Assembly: GCA_003550325.1 (NCBI GenBank)
Contig: QKWP01000364.1
Span: forward strand, 48,831 to 112,830
Source: Gigaspora rosea
Taxonomy: Eukaryota; Glomeromycota; Glomeromycetes; Diversisporales; Gigasporaceae
Direction: 5' to 3'
Length of the DNA: 64,000 nt
Shown: one piece after another, positions 33,051 to 43,989 of the stretch
Numbering within the stretch: position 1 is the stretch's first letter
Layout of the letters: the number at the start of each line of letters is the position of its first letter
Program-made: the position numbers and the translations under genes
Notes under the pieces: generated by a model
Databases searched by the model: none
Seen by the model: the letters and a program-made list of their open reading frames with translations, nothing else
What the model was told of the DNA's origin: nothing

Positions 33051-33349
33051 AAGAAAAACAAAGCTGTTAGTTTGTATTTTTAAAATCAAAAAAGCGATTA
33101 ACATAATCGCTATTTATTTCTGTATTTATTTGGGTACTGATCTGTGTAACTGGTTATATATAGCCGGTGGTTACATATACTATATATATAAAATAACATT
33201 TCACTTTTTTAAAAAAATTCACCCAGCCGGGTTACGAAAAACAAATTTATTTATGTGCACGGCCTAATTCATAAATACATAGCTCTATACTTTTTTAATT
33301 AATTACCTAATACCTTTTTCATTCGTATTAATTTAGGGTATTCTCAAGC

Positions 33350-34072
33350 AATTTTCTCAATGTGATCTGATAGTGATTGAGATGATGCTCAATTATTACA
33401 ATTGATTGTAATAATGATTGCAATCATCGTTTGAGCAGACCATACTTTATAATCGCTATATCTCCAGCAAACCGTAACAAAAAAAAAGACAACTATCCAT
33501 AACACCTTCTTTGGCAACATCCTAACAAACAAATGTAGTTTCAGCAACTCCAAGTGCCCCCAATTTCTCCTTTTAAGGACTTAATGAATATTTATATGTT
33601 GTTACAGCAATATCAGCAGCCTTTTGCATCTTTAGCTTCGAACAAGACCAACGTTGAAAATGACGAAGTATTCACTAAAAAATTTTTAAAAAAAATAAAA
33701 TAAATAAAAATAATCATAAACTAGGAAACAGGCTCTGTTAAAAGTCCGAAGCATTAATTGTAAAAAGTCTAATTAACAATATATATATAGAATATATATT
33801 TTGTTAATAAAACTAAAGGTAGTAAATTTAAAAAATTATTTTTAATTTTAGTATTATACATATAAACTTGTATATACATTCAATATATGCAATAAATAAT
33901 CAATTTATTTTATGTACTAACAAAACTAAACATTATTAACTCCGTTTATAGTTCTGGTTATAAAAAAGAAATTCTTTTTATATCGGGCTACATAATATTA
34001 TTACAAAAAGGGTTAACTGTACGTACGTATAATAAATTTCTAAGACCTACAAAAAATGCAGGTCACGGGTCT
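33350..34072. other. Intergenic with a perfect 10-bp stem palindrome
   Basis: Near 33,396-33,416 TTATTACAAT is followed at once by its inverted copy within a larger imperfect palindrome with TGCTCAA/TTGAGCA ends. Otherwise AT-rich and without a gene. Confidence 0.5.
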
Positions 34073-34175
34073 GGCAAAAATTGTAGAATAATGGTAATTT
34101 GGCAAATGATCACGTGCCGCTCTGTGGTATGTGTAGCCAATCATTTGCCAAATTACTGTATTCGACAATTTGCCC
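34073..34175. mobile_element. 103-bp foldback MITE
   Basis: Two arms of about 40 bases share TAATTTGGCAAATGAT and outer GGCAAA.TTGT blocks in inverted order around a 20-base GC-richer loop. No clear target duplication. Confidence 0.72.
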
Positions 34176-34305
34176 AATGTTGGTGTTATCCAACAATTTA
34201 TGATCATGATTGGTAGGGAGTTGCTCGCTGAGTTTTAATTTATATAAACATGTTTACATCATAACACATGAAAAAATGATCATATGAGTTTATCAGATAA
34301 TTTAT

Positions 34306-34413
34306 CATTTTGGGACATCTCAAACTATGTGATGAATAGTATCATATTAGGTATTTACAGTGTTACAAAGTTGTGTAATATTATTCATCACACAGTTTGG
34401 AACGTCCCAAATA
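34306..34413. mobile_element. 108-bp foldback MITE
   Basis: TTTGGGACATCTCAAACTAT and GTGATGAATA are mirrored at the right as TATTCATCACACAGTTTGG and AACGTCCCAAA. Arms of about 32 bases with a few changes. No gene nearby. Confidence 0.72.
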
Positions 34414-34710
34414 TTTTATACATTGAGGTGAAGGCCACTTTGGGTTCCCCTGGCTGTGTCGAACCTCCAAAAAAGACACATAGCAAAAGGAATTATTTCC
34501 TTTTAGATTTTGTATTACCGGTGCTCATACAAAATAAATAAAGCCACAAAACCCAATAGATCATACACATTTGATCGGTTAATCGATTTAATGATATATT
34601 TTGTATATAGATAAATATACGTATATATATGTATACATATCTGATATATATATATACGTATTGTTTCTTACCTCAAGAGCAGTTTTTGGAACACTAATAG
34701 AATAAGTGTG
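34414..34710. other. 3-prime flank of the Helitron gene
   Basis: Contains (TA)n-rich simple sequence at 34,615-34,665. No CTRR-type Helitron end with a hairpin could be fixed with confidence. Confidence 0.4.
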
Positions 34711-37700
34711 CTATGTATTTATATGACTAAGACTTAAAGAGATTAACTGCTCTTCTTCAACCTTCCTCTTTTTCAATTTCTTGCAAGTCTTGATTCGTTG
34801 AAGTCTTTCAAGTGAAAATGGAGCGAAAAGAATATTTTTAAGGGCACAAACTCGGGACATAGCAACAAACGAGAGACTGGCGGCATACTCTTTTTTACCA
34901 AGATCTATCACAGCCTTTGGTAACGTAAGTCCTTGACTCTTGTGAACTGTGATAGCCCATGCAAGAATAAGAGGGATTTGCAAATGTGAGCAAGTTGTTG
35001 CATTTGTCTCCCAGGTACGTCGGATAGGGGGAATTGGAACATTTCTTTTAAGTTCTGTAGATACAATCGCAGGGCTGTTGTAATTATTAAACTCTATGAA
35101 GACAGCAATAGGAAGAGAAGGTGGGCCCTGATCTTCTTCAAATAGAATATCATATACCGTTCCTAGTGCGCCATTAACTAATCCTGCTTCAACACATAAG
35201 TTTGCCTTTAGCATAATACGCGCACCTCTAGCTAACAGTAATTGTGCTTCAAGGCCTTTTGCTATATCTGAATCAACTTTAGACGCATCACTACCTGTAT
35301 GAATAGCGTGAATCCTAGCAATGGGCCGATTTAATGATCCAAGCTTACTAATATTAATTTCATCAACATCAACCTTCCGAGGCAGTATATATATGGCATC
35401 TGAAAATTGTTCATACTCTATAGGCATTATATTTAATGAACCATTAAATCATGTGGCAAGTTCACTCCAGTCGTCCAACGTTGATTCACCATCACGCAAC
35501 CGTAACAAGACGCTTCTAAAATTACGTTGCTTATCTTTATCACTGGATTGACATTGAATAATATCAAGTTGATAAACTTCACGAAATTGTTTGTAGGCTG
35601 TAATATCATTATTTGATAATAGGTCATGGCTAAGATCTTGCGCATACATGGGATAATCAAGCACTGGTGGAAGCTGACCAAAATCGCCAACCAGAATGAC
35701 TGATCAACTACCAAATATTTGATTTTGGTATTCAGGGAATGCCTGGCGTAGTCGCATGTCAATTAAAGCAAGCATGCGACATCCTACCATGCTTTTTTCA
35801 TCAATTACAACATAAACCACTCCATTTAATCTTTTTTGTAGCATCTTTAGACGTTCACTAACTATATCAAAGTTGGCGCCTGTTACTGGGATGGAGAGTG
35901 CTGAATGGATCGTTTCCCCGTGAATGTTGAATGCTGCAACCCCAGTTGGTGCAAGAACAATCACAGGGGTGTTTTCAACACCATGGTTCCTTGCTATCAA
36001 TTGAAATCTTTTCAGAATCATATTAATCAAATATGATTTACTTGTTCCTGCAGTTCCTATGATAATAATTCCAAGTGGTTCAGATAAGTTATAACCTATA
36101 ACTATCGCATTATAGTGTGATTCTATTCGCTTGAATATCCTCATCTGTTTTTCGTTTAAGGGGCGACAATCTATGGCATCTGGAACTAAATTTTCAGTAC
36201 TAATATTATCTCTACTACAAGCCTGCTAAACAAAAGTAGGTGCATTGGCAAGGATAAAATCAGGACAATTTCACTTAACATCACCACCCCATTCATAATT
36301 CCGATCAATATCACGTAAACCTAAGTAAGAAGAACTATCAATTAATGCATTTGGACCCATTTCTGATAAGATCATCCAGTCTGATCGTATTTCTTCTTCA
36401 TGTTCACATGTTTCCTCTTGTTCTTCCTCATTTACGATCTCATCTTTCAAATTATCAAGGGACAGACCAAGTAAATTAGTAAGTTCATTTTCTGTTCTTG
36501 CAACATTACGATTAAAAAGTTCTGACCAAGAAAGGGTATTGTTTTCTGTTAGTTGCTGAAGGCTTCGGTGGCTAACATGAAGCATAACCTTTATACGGCA
36601 GAACTCTTCTCACTGAGGACCATTGCATTGTGATAATGGTCTTGGCCAAATACGTACGATATTTTCACGTTTACATTTCTTCCATTGGCCATTGTAAAAT
36701 CTATAATTCAGGTAGAGTTGAAAGAGTGAAAGGTTCTCAAGCTCAACAGGTCGGCTCCAGTATTTTTGTAAAGGTGATTTTTCTGTTTTTCCAACTTTTC
36801 TAGTTGATACATAATCTTCATGTACCACGAAGCCACCGTGATGATTCCTTGTTGAGATTTAAAGTAACAAATTTGCAACTGGAATGATAGAGAGGGATGC
36901 TAAGAAGAAGGTGGCACGTTTCTTGGGCGGATATATCACGTTCGGCAACTGTGTGCAATAATAATCTCTGAAATGAGACAAGAGAAGAGTCTGAAAGATT
37001 ACTTGTATGAAGAATTTGATTTAATATTTCCGAAAAAGCTGCGGATCTTGGCTCCGATTTACTTGCATATTTTGCTACATACTGTAGAGTGGCATGAATA
37101 TTAAGAATTGGCTTTATGTCAACATTTGCACGCCAACCCTGGAGCTGAAGCCGATTATGTGGATTAATGTAAGGATCATTTCTTGATGTAACAAGCTCCA
37201 GTTTACTATTATCATCACGTATAAAGGTATGTTCAACAATATCTTTAGGATATCCAAATCGGCAATGCTGTTGGTCTGTTTTATTTGTACGAAGACAGTA
37301 CAACGGACTGCAACGTGTATGCCTCTGTAGCTTGTTAACAAGGTCAATATAATCCTGTAGATCATCGTATAATTCATCATGACTCTTCTGGCACAGATAG
37401 CGATTAGGTACAGGTGTGTCAATTCCTGGATTAATTGTAGTAACTAATGTGTCAATATGTTGCACCATTCTTGCCATTGCTTCTTCGTTTTCTTTCATAC
37501 TCTCCCATTCAAACACTGGCGGATCTTTCATTTTTCCAATGCCATGGATGTGAACACTGCCTCGATGTTGCCACTCGAACCTATACCACCAATCCTCCAA
37601 GTTCCATTTAGGGATTAATACATTTTCTAAGAAAACTTTGAAAATGCTTCTCGAAAAACCAGGCGGCAATATGAGGGTTTTCGATTAAGTCTCGGCGTCG

Positions 37701-39396
37701 ATGCTTACTTTTTTCCTGCTCATATTCTTCCTCTACTAGATTTTCACAATGTGGCATGAGCTTATGAAGCTCTGGCCAGTGCAGGTCAGCAGCACTAAAG
37801 GTGAAAAATATCAGTCCGTTTGATCCCAACTGTTTGATCATATCCGACAGTTCAAAACGTCATTTATTCCAGAACTGTCACGTTCTGCATAACCCCTCAC
37901 TGAAGTGTATGACTCGATCTGCTATATGACTATCACCCCTGAATATTTCCTGGACTTCTTCAACAGTAAGTTGTCTACCGTTTAAACTTTGCTTAACATA
38001 GACCTTTCCTTGTTGTAATGCTTTCCATCTCATTTGGGAATTTAGTGCGAAAAAATGCCACCGGGGATGAAGAGCAAACCTCCTGTCCTTATATTTGAGC
38101 AAATGCTAGAAATACTCAGCTGGGTTGACTTCCCTTACATGCTTTGCACATAGATCAGCGTTACCTGTTGGGTATAAGGACGGAAAAGCGCAAGCAATAT
38201 ACCCCAGGGTGTTAAATTCATTAACAGGATGCCCATCTATATTAAGCCACATTATTGCAGGATTATTTTCATCTTGCATTCAAGCAAGAGCATCATCAAT
38301 TTCACGGTCTTTGTTATGAGATGGAACAGGAGTGGGTACAAAGTTACGCATGATATTTTCTTCTAAATCATTATTCAAATCTTCTTCTAAATCATCACCT
38401 GTATCTTGAGACTCAACCTCTACATCTTGAAGCTGCGGAACTTGATTATTGATAAAGCCATCTTCAGGTAATGATTGCAACACCTCATAGTCAATGTTTA
38501 TATTAGTGTAGTAGCGATTGTTCTCCTTTAACCAACGAAGTGCACGCTCAACATTAGCACGGCGGACATTAAAGTTCCTAAACGATAATGATCCTTGTGC
38601 GGACTGACGGCATACAATGAGTATATCTAATGAGGAAGGATGGCGTGGGAGTCTTGTCACGAACTCTTTTATGTCCTGAGGGAAATTTATAACATTTCCG
38701 CGATATGCATACTGGCCGCCACGAAGGTAATAAACTGAAATAACTGGAAAAACTTGTGCTATTAACATTTCCTCAATTTCAGTAAGGCCCATAAGCTCCT
38801 CAGGTATATTACCTGGATCCATGTTGATTCCTGCAGAGAATTTTTTTAATTCGCTCTTATCACAGTAGCAACGATGACACTCTCCTTTAACAATTTTTAT
38901 TAACAGGAAATGTTCATTGCATACTGAACAAAAATTATGCTTGAGTTTGTTCATTTCAGCTCTAAATTTTTGTAGAAGCTTACGGTCAGATTCTGATAGT
39001 TGCTGAACATTTAAGATATCAGTAATAAGTGATTCTGATTCGATATTATCAAAAATAATTTCAGAAGTGATATTATTTTCTTGATGGTCCGGATGTTCAG
39101 CAATAAGTAGTTCTGATTCAGTATCATCAAAAATGATTTCAGAAGTAATATCATTTTCTTGATGGTCCGGATGTTTAGTAACGGTCTCTGAAACGTATCT
39201 CATTTCTCTTTGCTGTCTTTGTTCACGTTTTTTAACTAACCGTGCTCTATATTGTTCATTAGTTTCAAACTGTCTTTTTCTTTTTTTTATTTTTGCGATC
39301 GCGCTTGCAACGCATTTCACTTTGTTCTGGAGTTTCATTCGTTCTTTTTTTATGTTGTCTAGCTGTATTAGATATTTGAGCTTGATGACTAATCAT
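34711..39396 (-). pseudogene. Helitron Rep-helicase, decayed
   Basis: A near-full-length Helitron protein, about 1,500 residues, from the probable ATG at 39394-39396. Order: a basic NETPEQ-type N-terminus; a CxxC...CHRC zinc region and YLRGGQYAYRGNVINFPQD (38,280-39,338); a Helitron N-like region (37,610-38,280); the HUH nuclease box HRGSVHIHG (about 37,540-37,570); the tyrosine box QYVAKYASKSE (about 37,055-37,085); then a Pif1-type helicase with GTAGTSKS (Walker A, canonical glycine changed to serine), VVIDEKSM, LVGDFGQLPPV and a TVHKSQGLTL C-terminal motif. Two or three frameshifts and about nine in-frame stops interrupt it. All these stops can be explained by C-to-T or G-to-A change. Helitrons move by rolling-circle replication; this copy is inactive. 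Confidence 0.9.
39010..39180 (-). repeat. 84-bp tandem duplication inside the Helitron gene
   Basis: Two adjacent copies encode EHPDHQEN.ITSEIIFD and a following ESE.LI block. The duplication keeps the frame, so it may have arisen while the gene was active. Confidence 0.75.
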
Positions 39397-40829
39397 TTAT
39401 GTTTTTTATAAGTAACAGGAGCAATTGAAGTATTAAAATTATTTTGGTTCATAACTTATTCGGTATTATGATAAGTACACGCTAGTTTATCAAGAATGAA
39501 GGCGAAATTTTATAAAAATGTAAGGTTTAATTTAAATATTCGCAATGATGATTTATGTTTTTTGTAAGATGATGACAAAAATATAATGTAATAACTTTGT
39601 AATTGATTCAAATATTACTTTATTTAGAATTTTCAATTAAATACTACTGATTACGATTAGATTGATATAAGTAAACATTTGGTGTATAAATGAGATTTAT
39701 TACACGATCCATAAAGGGCTTAGGGATAAATCACAGTATCACAAAAAAAAGATATATCATTGTACTGATGCTGGTGATACTTTTGATTTTTTCTTATCTT
39801 TATTTTATCCCATAAATTTTGTTTCATCGGCCGAGGGTTCAATTTCTCCTTTTTGATCCCGACTTCCTCGATGACCTAGAAATTTACTTTTTAGCCGATA
39901 TAGCCTGGGACTAAAGGTGTTGGGTTACTATTGGGTTGATGTCAGAAAGAGCTATTGACGGGGCAATAATATATTATCAGATTTTTACAGAGCTATCCGG
40001 GTCGGGTGCGTCAGATCTAAGTTTGCGTTTAGTCCTAGCTTCTATAGCAAAATTATTAGCTGGGCATTTTTTACTTAATGAATGGATATGATTTCATTAG
40101 TAAACTTTTTACGATGGGCAAAATGCCAGCCCTCCAACATATTCCGACCCGGAAGTTTAATGAGGATACTAAAGTCATATGATATATTGATTCTGAAGAT
40201 TCAAAATTTTCAGGAACTCTGGGAAAAAGGTTAATAGGGTACAAATTGTTTCAAAATAACTGACTGGCGCTGGTAATAATAGAGGTAGCAGATCATTAGA
40301 AATTATATCTATAAGAGAACTTTAACTAAGGCAAAGATAATTCAGGAATGTTATCACGTGACCAAGTTCAAACGATTTACAAAGTTTGATAACGCACTCA
40401 ATCAGTCCGTCGAATTGAGTTACAAATGGATCAAAGTTACAGGTCGAATTTCAAGAGATAAGTATTTACTTTTATAAGCATACATAGAACTTATGGTAAC
40501 TATTAATTTTGAAGATCTTATATACATTTTAATTTTGTACAGTATTCGTGCTAATAATTTAGCGTGTATGCACAAAATTTAGCAACAGCGCAGAAAATTT
40601 AGTGTCAATACATAATTCTTTATTCATATAATGAATTATTTCTATCGTTAGTGTTAGAATTAATAAACTTATTTATTTGGCTGTGTAACGAAATGTATAA
40701 AAAAAATAATAATTATTGAAAAAATAATAATGAAAGAAAAGCAAACTATGCAGTCGTTAATTTAATCCATTACACTACTGCACTAATTTAATAATTTTCA
40801 AGGAATAATTTTGTATAACTAAATGCATA
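39397..40829. other. Intergenic, no gene seen
   Basis: Upstream flank of the Helitron gene. No TC-type Helitron start could be fixed. AT-rich with no long frame. Confidence 0.4.
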
Positions 40830-40841
40830 CTCTGATTTCGG

Positions 40842-40924
40842 CCCAAATATATATATAACCATTATAAATGCGCTTTGGTTTATTATTGTCCAAATATATA
40901 CATAACCTCCATAAATGTACTTTA
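40842..40924 (+). repeat. Short two-copy tandem repeat
   Basis: CCAAATATATAYATAACC followed by ATAAATGYRCTTT occurs twice, about 48 bases apart. Confidence 0.6.
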
Positions 40925-41938
40925 TCTTATGATTTTCTAAGCGCATATGGTTTAGAGATGCAAGGTGCGAAATGACCCATACTTGATGAAATTTAGATCT
41001 TGTTGGATTCTAAATATTGGTCATAGTTCTGTAGTTTGTATTATCACTATCGTTATATGTTAATGTAAAAAAAATAAACGAGTATATTTTAGTAGACACG
41101 TAATATAAAAAAAAAACAAAAAAAAAATAGATTAAAAAAAAATTGGAACAACCCGGGATAAAAGAAACGCCCAACAAAATAACTTCTGGGTATTATACAG
41201 TCAAAATTTTCTTGCAGTCAGGAAAACTCTTAGTGCACGTACACTTTGTTAATATTGGACTTTTTTGTACTTAGGCATTTATATAAAGGATACAAGACAC
41301 CCTACTGAAATAAACTCTTGAAATAGTGAAGACTAACTAAAATATAAAGTATAAAATTCTCTCGTAGAAGTTACTAATAGAAAAAATCACTGTACTTTAA
41401 GTAGAGTGGCTTATATATTTTGATTAATGCGAGTATATACGATTAATAAAGAGTATGTACATCTGTTTATCTAAATGTTGCGTAATGGCAGTGTTTATTT
41501 TAGCAAGAATTTTTATTGGGTATTTAAGCAGCGTGACAGATACCATCACGTGATAATCACCTGATTAAATTTTTGCTCATATGTCTAGAAATATAGTGTC
41601 CTCAGCTATGCTTCAGACAATAAAAAAAATAAATAAAAAATATAAAAAATCTATTACAAATAATGAGCAGGAAAATTTAGTATAGTAAGTTTTGAATATT
41701 AAAAGCAACACAATAATTTTTTGACGATTGTAATTTCGCTGAAGGTTCATGACGTAAAGCAAAGTGTTTGAACAATCTCTTCGTTTACTCTATTAATAAG
41801 CAGTTTTGGCCAATCAGCGTTACTCTATGAAAAAAGATGGTCTTCACCTCCAAACTTTTTTTAGTGAAACGGCAACTCACTGGATTAGTTTTTCAGCCCT
41901 GACTATTTAAAATTTTATTTCCGATCAATTGATTTAGG
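40925..41938. other. Intergenic, no gene seen
   Basis: AT-rich. ACCCGGGATA near 41,152 resembles the first bases of the window. Confidence 0.4.
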
Positions 41939-42095
41939 TGCTTGAGAACACCCTTAATCTGCGAGTATAAATATAATTATTAACATTAATTAGTGGAATT
42001 AAAACATGAACATAAAATACTAGTTTATAAATACTTATCTCTAAATACTTGATTATCTTATAATTCGCATCAATTTAATCAGTGGAATTAACTGG
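41939..42095 (+). mobile_element. Family A MITE copy, right end lost
   Basis: Starts GTGCTTGAGAACACCCTTAA, then GCGAGTATAAATATAATT, then AATTCGCATCAATTTAA. It matches the split copy at 30803-33349 and the cluster at 28.7-29.4 kb; the inverted right end is not present. Confidence 0.65.
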
Positions 42096-42489
42096 AGTAG
42101 ATTCAGTATATGCCTATATATATAAAAATATACATATAAAATACCAATATACAGTTAATTAGTTTATCGAATTTTGTTAAAAAGAGGTACAGTAATTTTA
42201 TGAGACGGTTTCAAAAAGGTAGTTTTGCTGACAATTAGAAATCGGAAGAAGTAGCTCATCATGGGGATAAAAAAAAGCTACCAGCTTACTATTAATACCA
42301 TCAAATAATTTTATTCATAATATTGGGTGCAGATTAGTTGTTTGCAAAAAATGAGCCATTAGATAACAGAGATTGTTAAGCGATAACTAAAATCTAAATT
42401 ATCTATAACTTGTTCCATAGTATCTATTCTAGAAGCAATCTACTGATTTATAGATCTAATAATCCTGTTTAAACAGGTTTGTTAATCTT

Positions 42490-42615
42490 GAATAAACTAT
42501 TTTTAGATTGTTTTGATTTTGTGTAACAAAATAGTTTTTGCCGATTTTTTCAAAACCCATGATCAGCCAAATTCCTTGGTTTCTACTTTTGAGGGCCCAT
42601 ATGTCTATTAATCCA
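42490..42615 (-). repeat. Inverted partner of the 21.1-kb repeat
   Basis: AAATTCCTTGGTTTCTACTT and TTTGAGGGCCCATAT correspond, in reverse complement and with a few changes, to 21,115-21,185. Confidence 0.65.
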
Positions 42616-42659
42616 ACTCCCCAAAATATTTCGTATTTTAAAAACTTTGCTTTAAATAT

Positions 42660-43792
42660 TCATATGAATGCCCTCCAAGGTTATTGCAGAAAGTGTTAAA
42701 GTTCAAGAATTAGATTCGTGCTTAAAGTATAAAGAAGAGCTTTTTTCTATGAATTTAAAAAGATATGGAAAAATTATTTTCATAACATACAGAAAATGTC
42801 TTTGAATTAGATCTAGCAGAAAGAGCTTCCATACGAGAACTTGAATGGCAAGATCTAGAAAAGTTAATAGTTTTCTAAACAGATAGCTTTACAACTACTT
42901 CATTGCATGCACTATCCCTGAAAGATGTAGAGTCTAGACCAAATTCCATAACTTTAAAAACTTGGATAGAATTAATGGAAAGAATAAAAAATAAAATCAA
43001 GATTTGTTGTAATCTCTGAAAATGTTAACTATATAGACTTTAAAAATATTTATACTTTTTCTTTAGTATAAATATGTATATATATAGCTTATTCTCTAGT
43101 CTTAAATAATACATACTTTTGATTTATCCGGAACCTCCTATATATTGTATTTATCCGGTTCATCCAAAATTTTTTCTTGTATAATTGGTATATCTGGTAT
43201 ATTCATTATATCCAGTATATAATATATATATCCAATTTATCTGGTTTTTCTAAAATTTTTTTTTCTATATATCTGATATATCCGGTATATCTGATATATC
43301 TAGTATATCCAATATAATATATACATTCTATTTAATAAATTATTTCAAAATAATATATTAGATATAAAAAAAATACTATTATGCTTAGGCAATGTATAAG
43401 ATGTGATGCTCCTTCTTTATTACTAGCTGATTATGATTTTATTATGCAATGCCATAATGATAGGCCAAGGTCTAAAGTTTTAAATGAGCTAAAGAAAAAT
43501 TTAGCATATCACAAAAACGTATTTATCAGATCTGGAGAAGCGAAAAAAAATTATAGTTGCCTGGAATCAACCGATTTATTCATTTAATTCTAAAGAAAAT
43601 TTGGTTAATGAACCAATTCTGTCTTCAAGAGATTCAAAAAAAGAAAAATTGGTTAATAAACCAATTTTGGCTAAGCCAGCTTTTAAAAATTGTAAAAATG
43701 CAGGCTTGAAAAATCTAAATGCATTTTATGAAAAAAAAGCCATTTGTGATAAAAAAAATATAGCCCAATATCTGCATATACTATTTAAGTAA
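42660..43792 (+). pseudogene. Unrecognised coding remnant in two parts
   Basis: Part one (about 42,790-43,020) reads LDLAERASIRELEWQDLEKL and ESRPNSITLKTWIELMERI with stops between. Part two (43,381-43,792) reads MLRQCIRCDAPSLLLADYD and then, after a shift in an A8 run near 43,545, IIVAWNQPIYSFNSKENLVN to a lysine-rich end at 43,792. An 11-residue text (KENLVNEPIL / KEKLVNKPIL) is repeated. A TATCCGGTATAT-type simple repeat (43,100-43,330) separates the parts. I do not recognise the family; the single Cys pair CIRC is the only motif. It may belong to the neighbouring retroelement-like region. Confidence 0.45.
43100..43330 (+). repeat. Simple repeat based on TATCCGGTATATC
   Basis: Degenerate 10-base units (TATCYGGTAT) of at least a dozen copies, partly palindromic. 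Confidence 0.7.
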
Positions 43793-43989
43793 AAGATCCA
43801 GCTTATCATAGAATGATAAAAACTTCTTACATACCTCATTGAGAACCACTTTAGCATTAAGAGTATCAAATAACTTTTTTTAAGTTTTTCATAACTCATA
43901 AGTTTTTTTTTCTGACCCACCTTCTCGTAATAAATTACTCAAAAGCAGAATTGATATGTTAACCAAATTTTCTCTTTTCGAATTTATGA

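Larger units (their letters stand above)
30889..33264. mobile_element. Harbinger-like non-autonomous element, 2.4 kb
   Basis: Terminal inverted repeats of about 34 bases with mismatches begin GGCCATGCAAATAAA (left) and GGCCGTGCACATAAA (right, inverted) and share TCGTAAC at their inner edge. TAA flanks both sides (30886-30888, 33265-33267), a 3-bp duplication as made by PIF/Harbinger transposases. It contains family 1 copy 2; the rest is low-complexity. No transposase gene. Confidence 0.78.
30803..33349. mobile_element. Family A MITE split by a 2.4-kb insertion
   Basis: Starts GCTTGAGAAAACCCTTAAT and ends with ATTTAGGGTATTCTCAAGC, a matching inverted end. Its own sequence (about 170 bases in total) is the same family as the intron-like repeats at 28.7-29.4 kb and 41.9 kb, and is cut between 30,888 and 33,265 by the next element. 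Confidence 0.65.

Noticed and set aside
35321-35762. Extra frames over the helicase part of the Helitron
   Set aside because: Overlaps with clear helicase motifs in the assigned frame.
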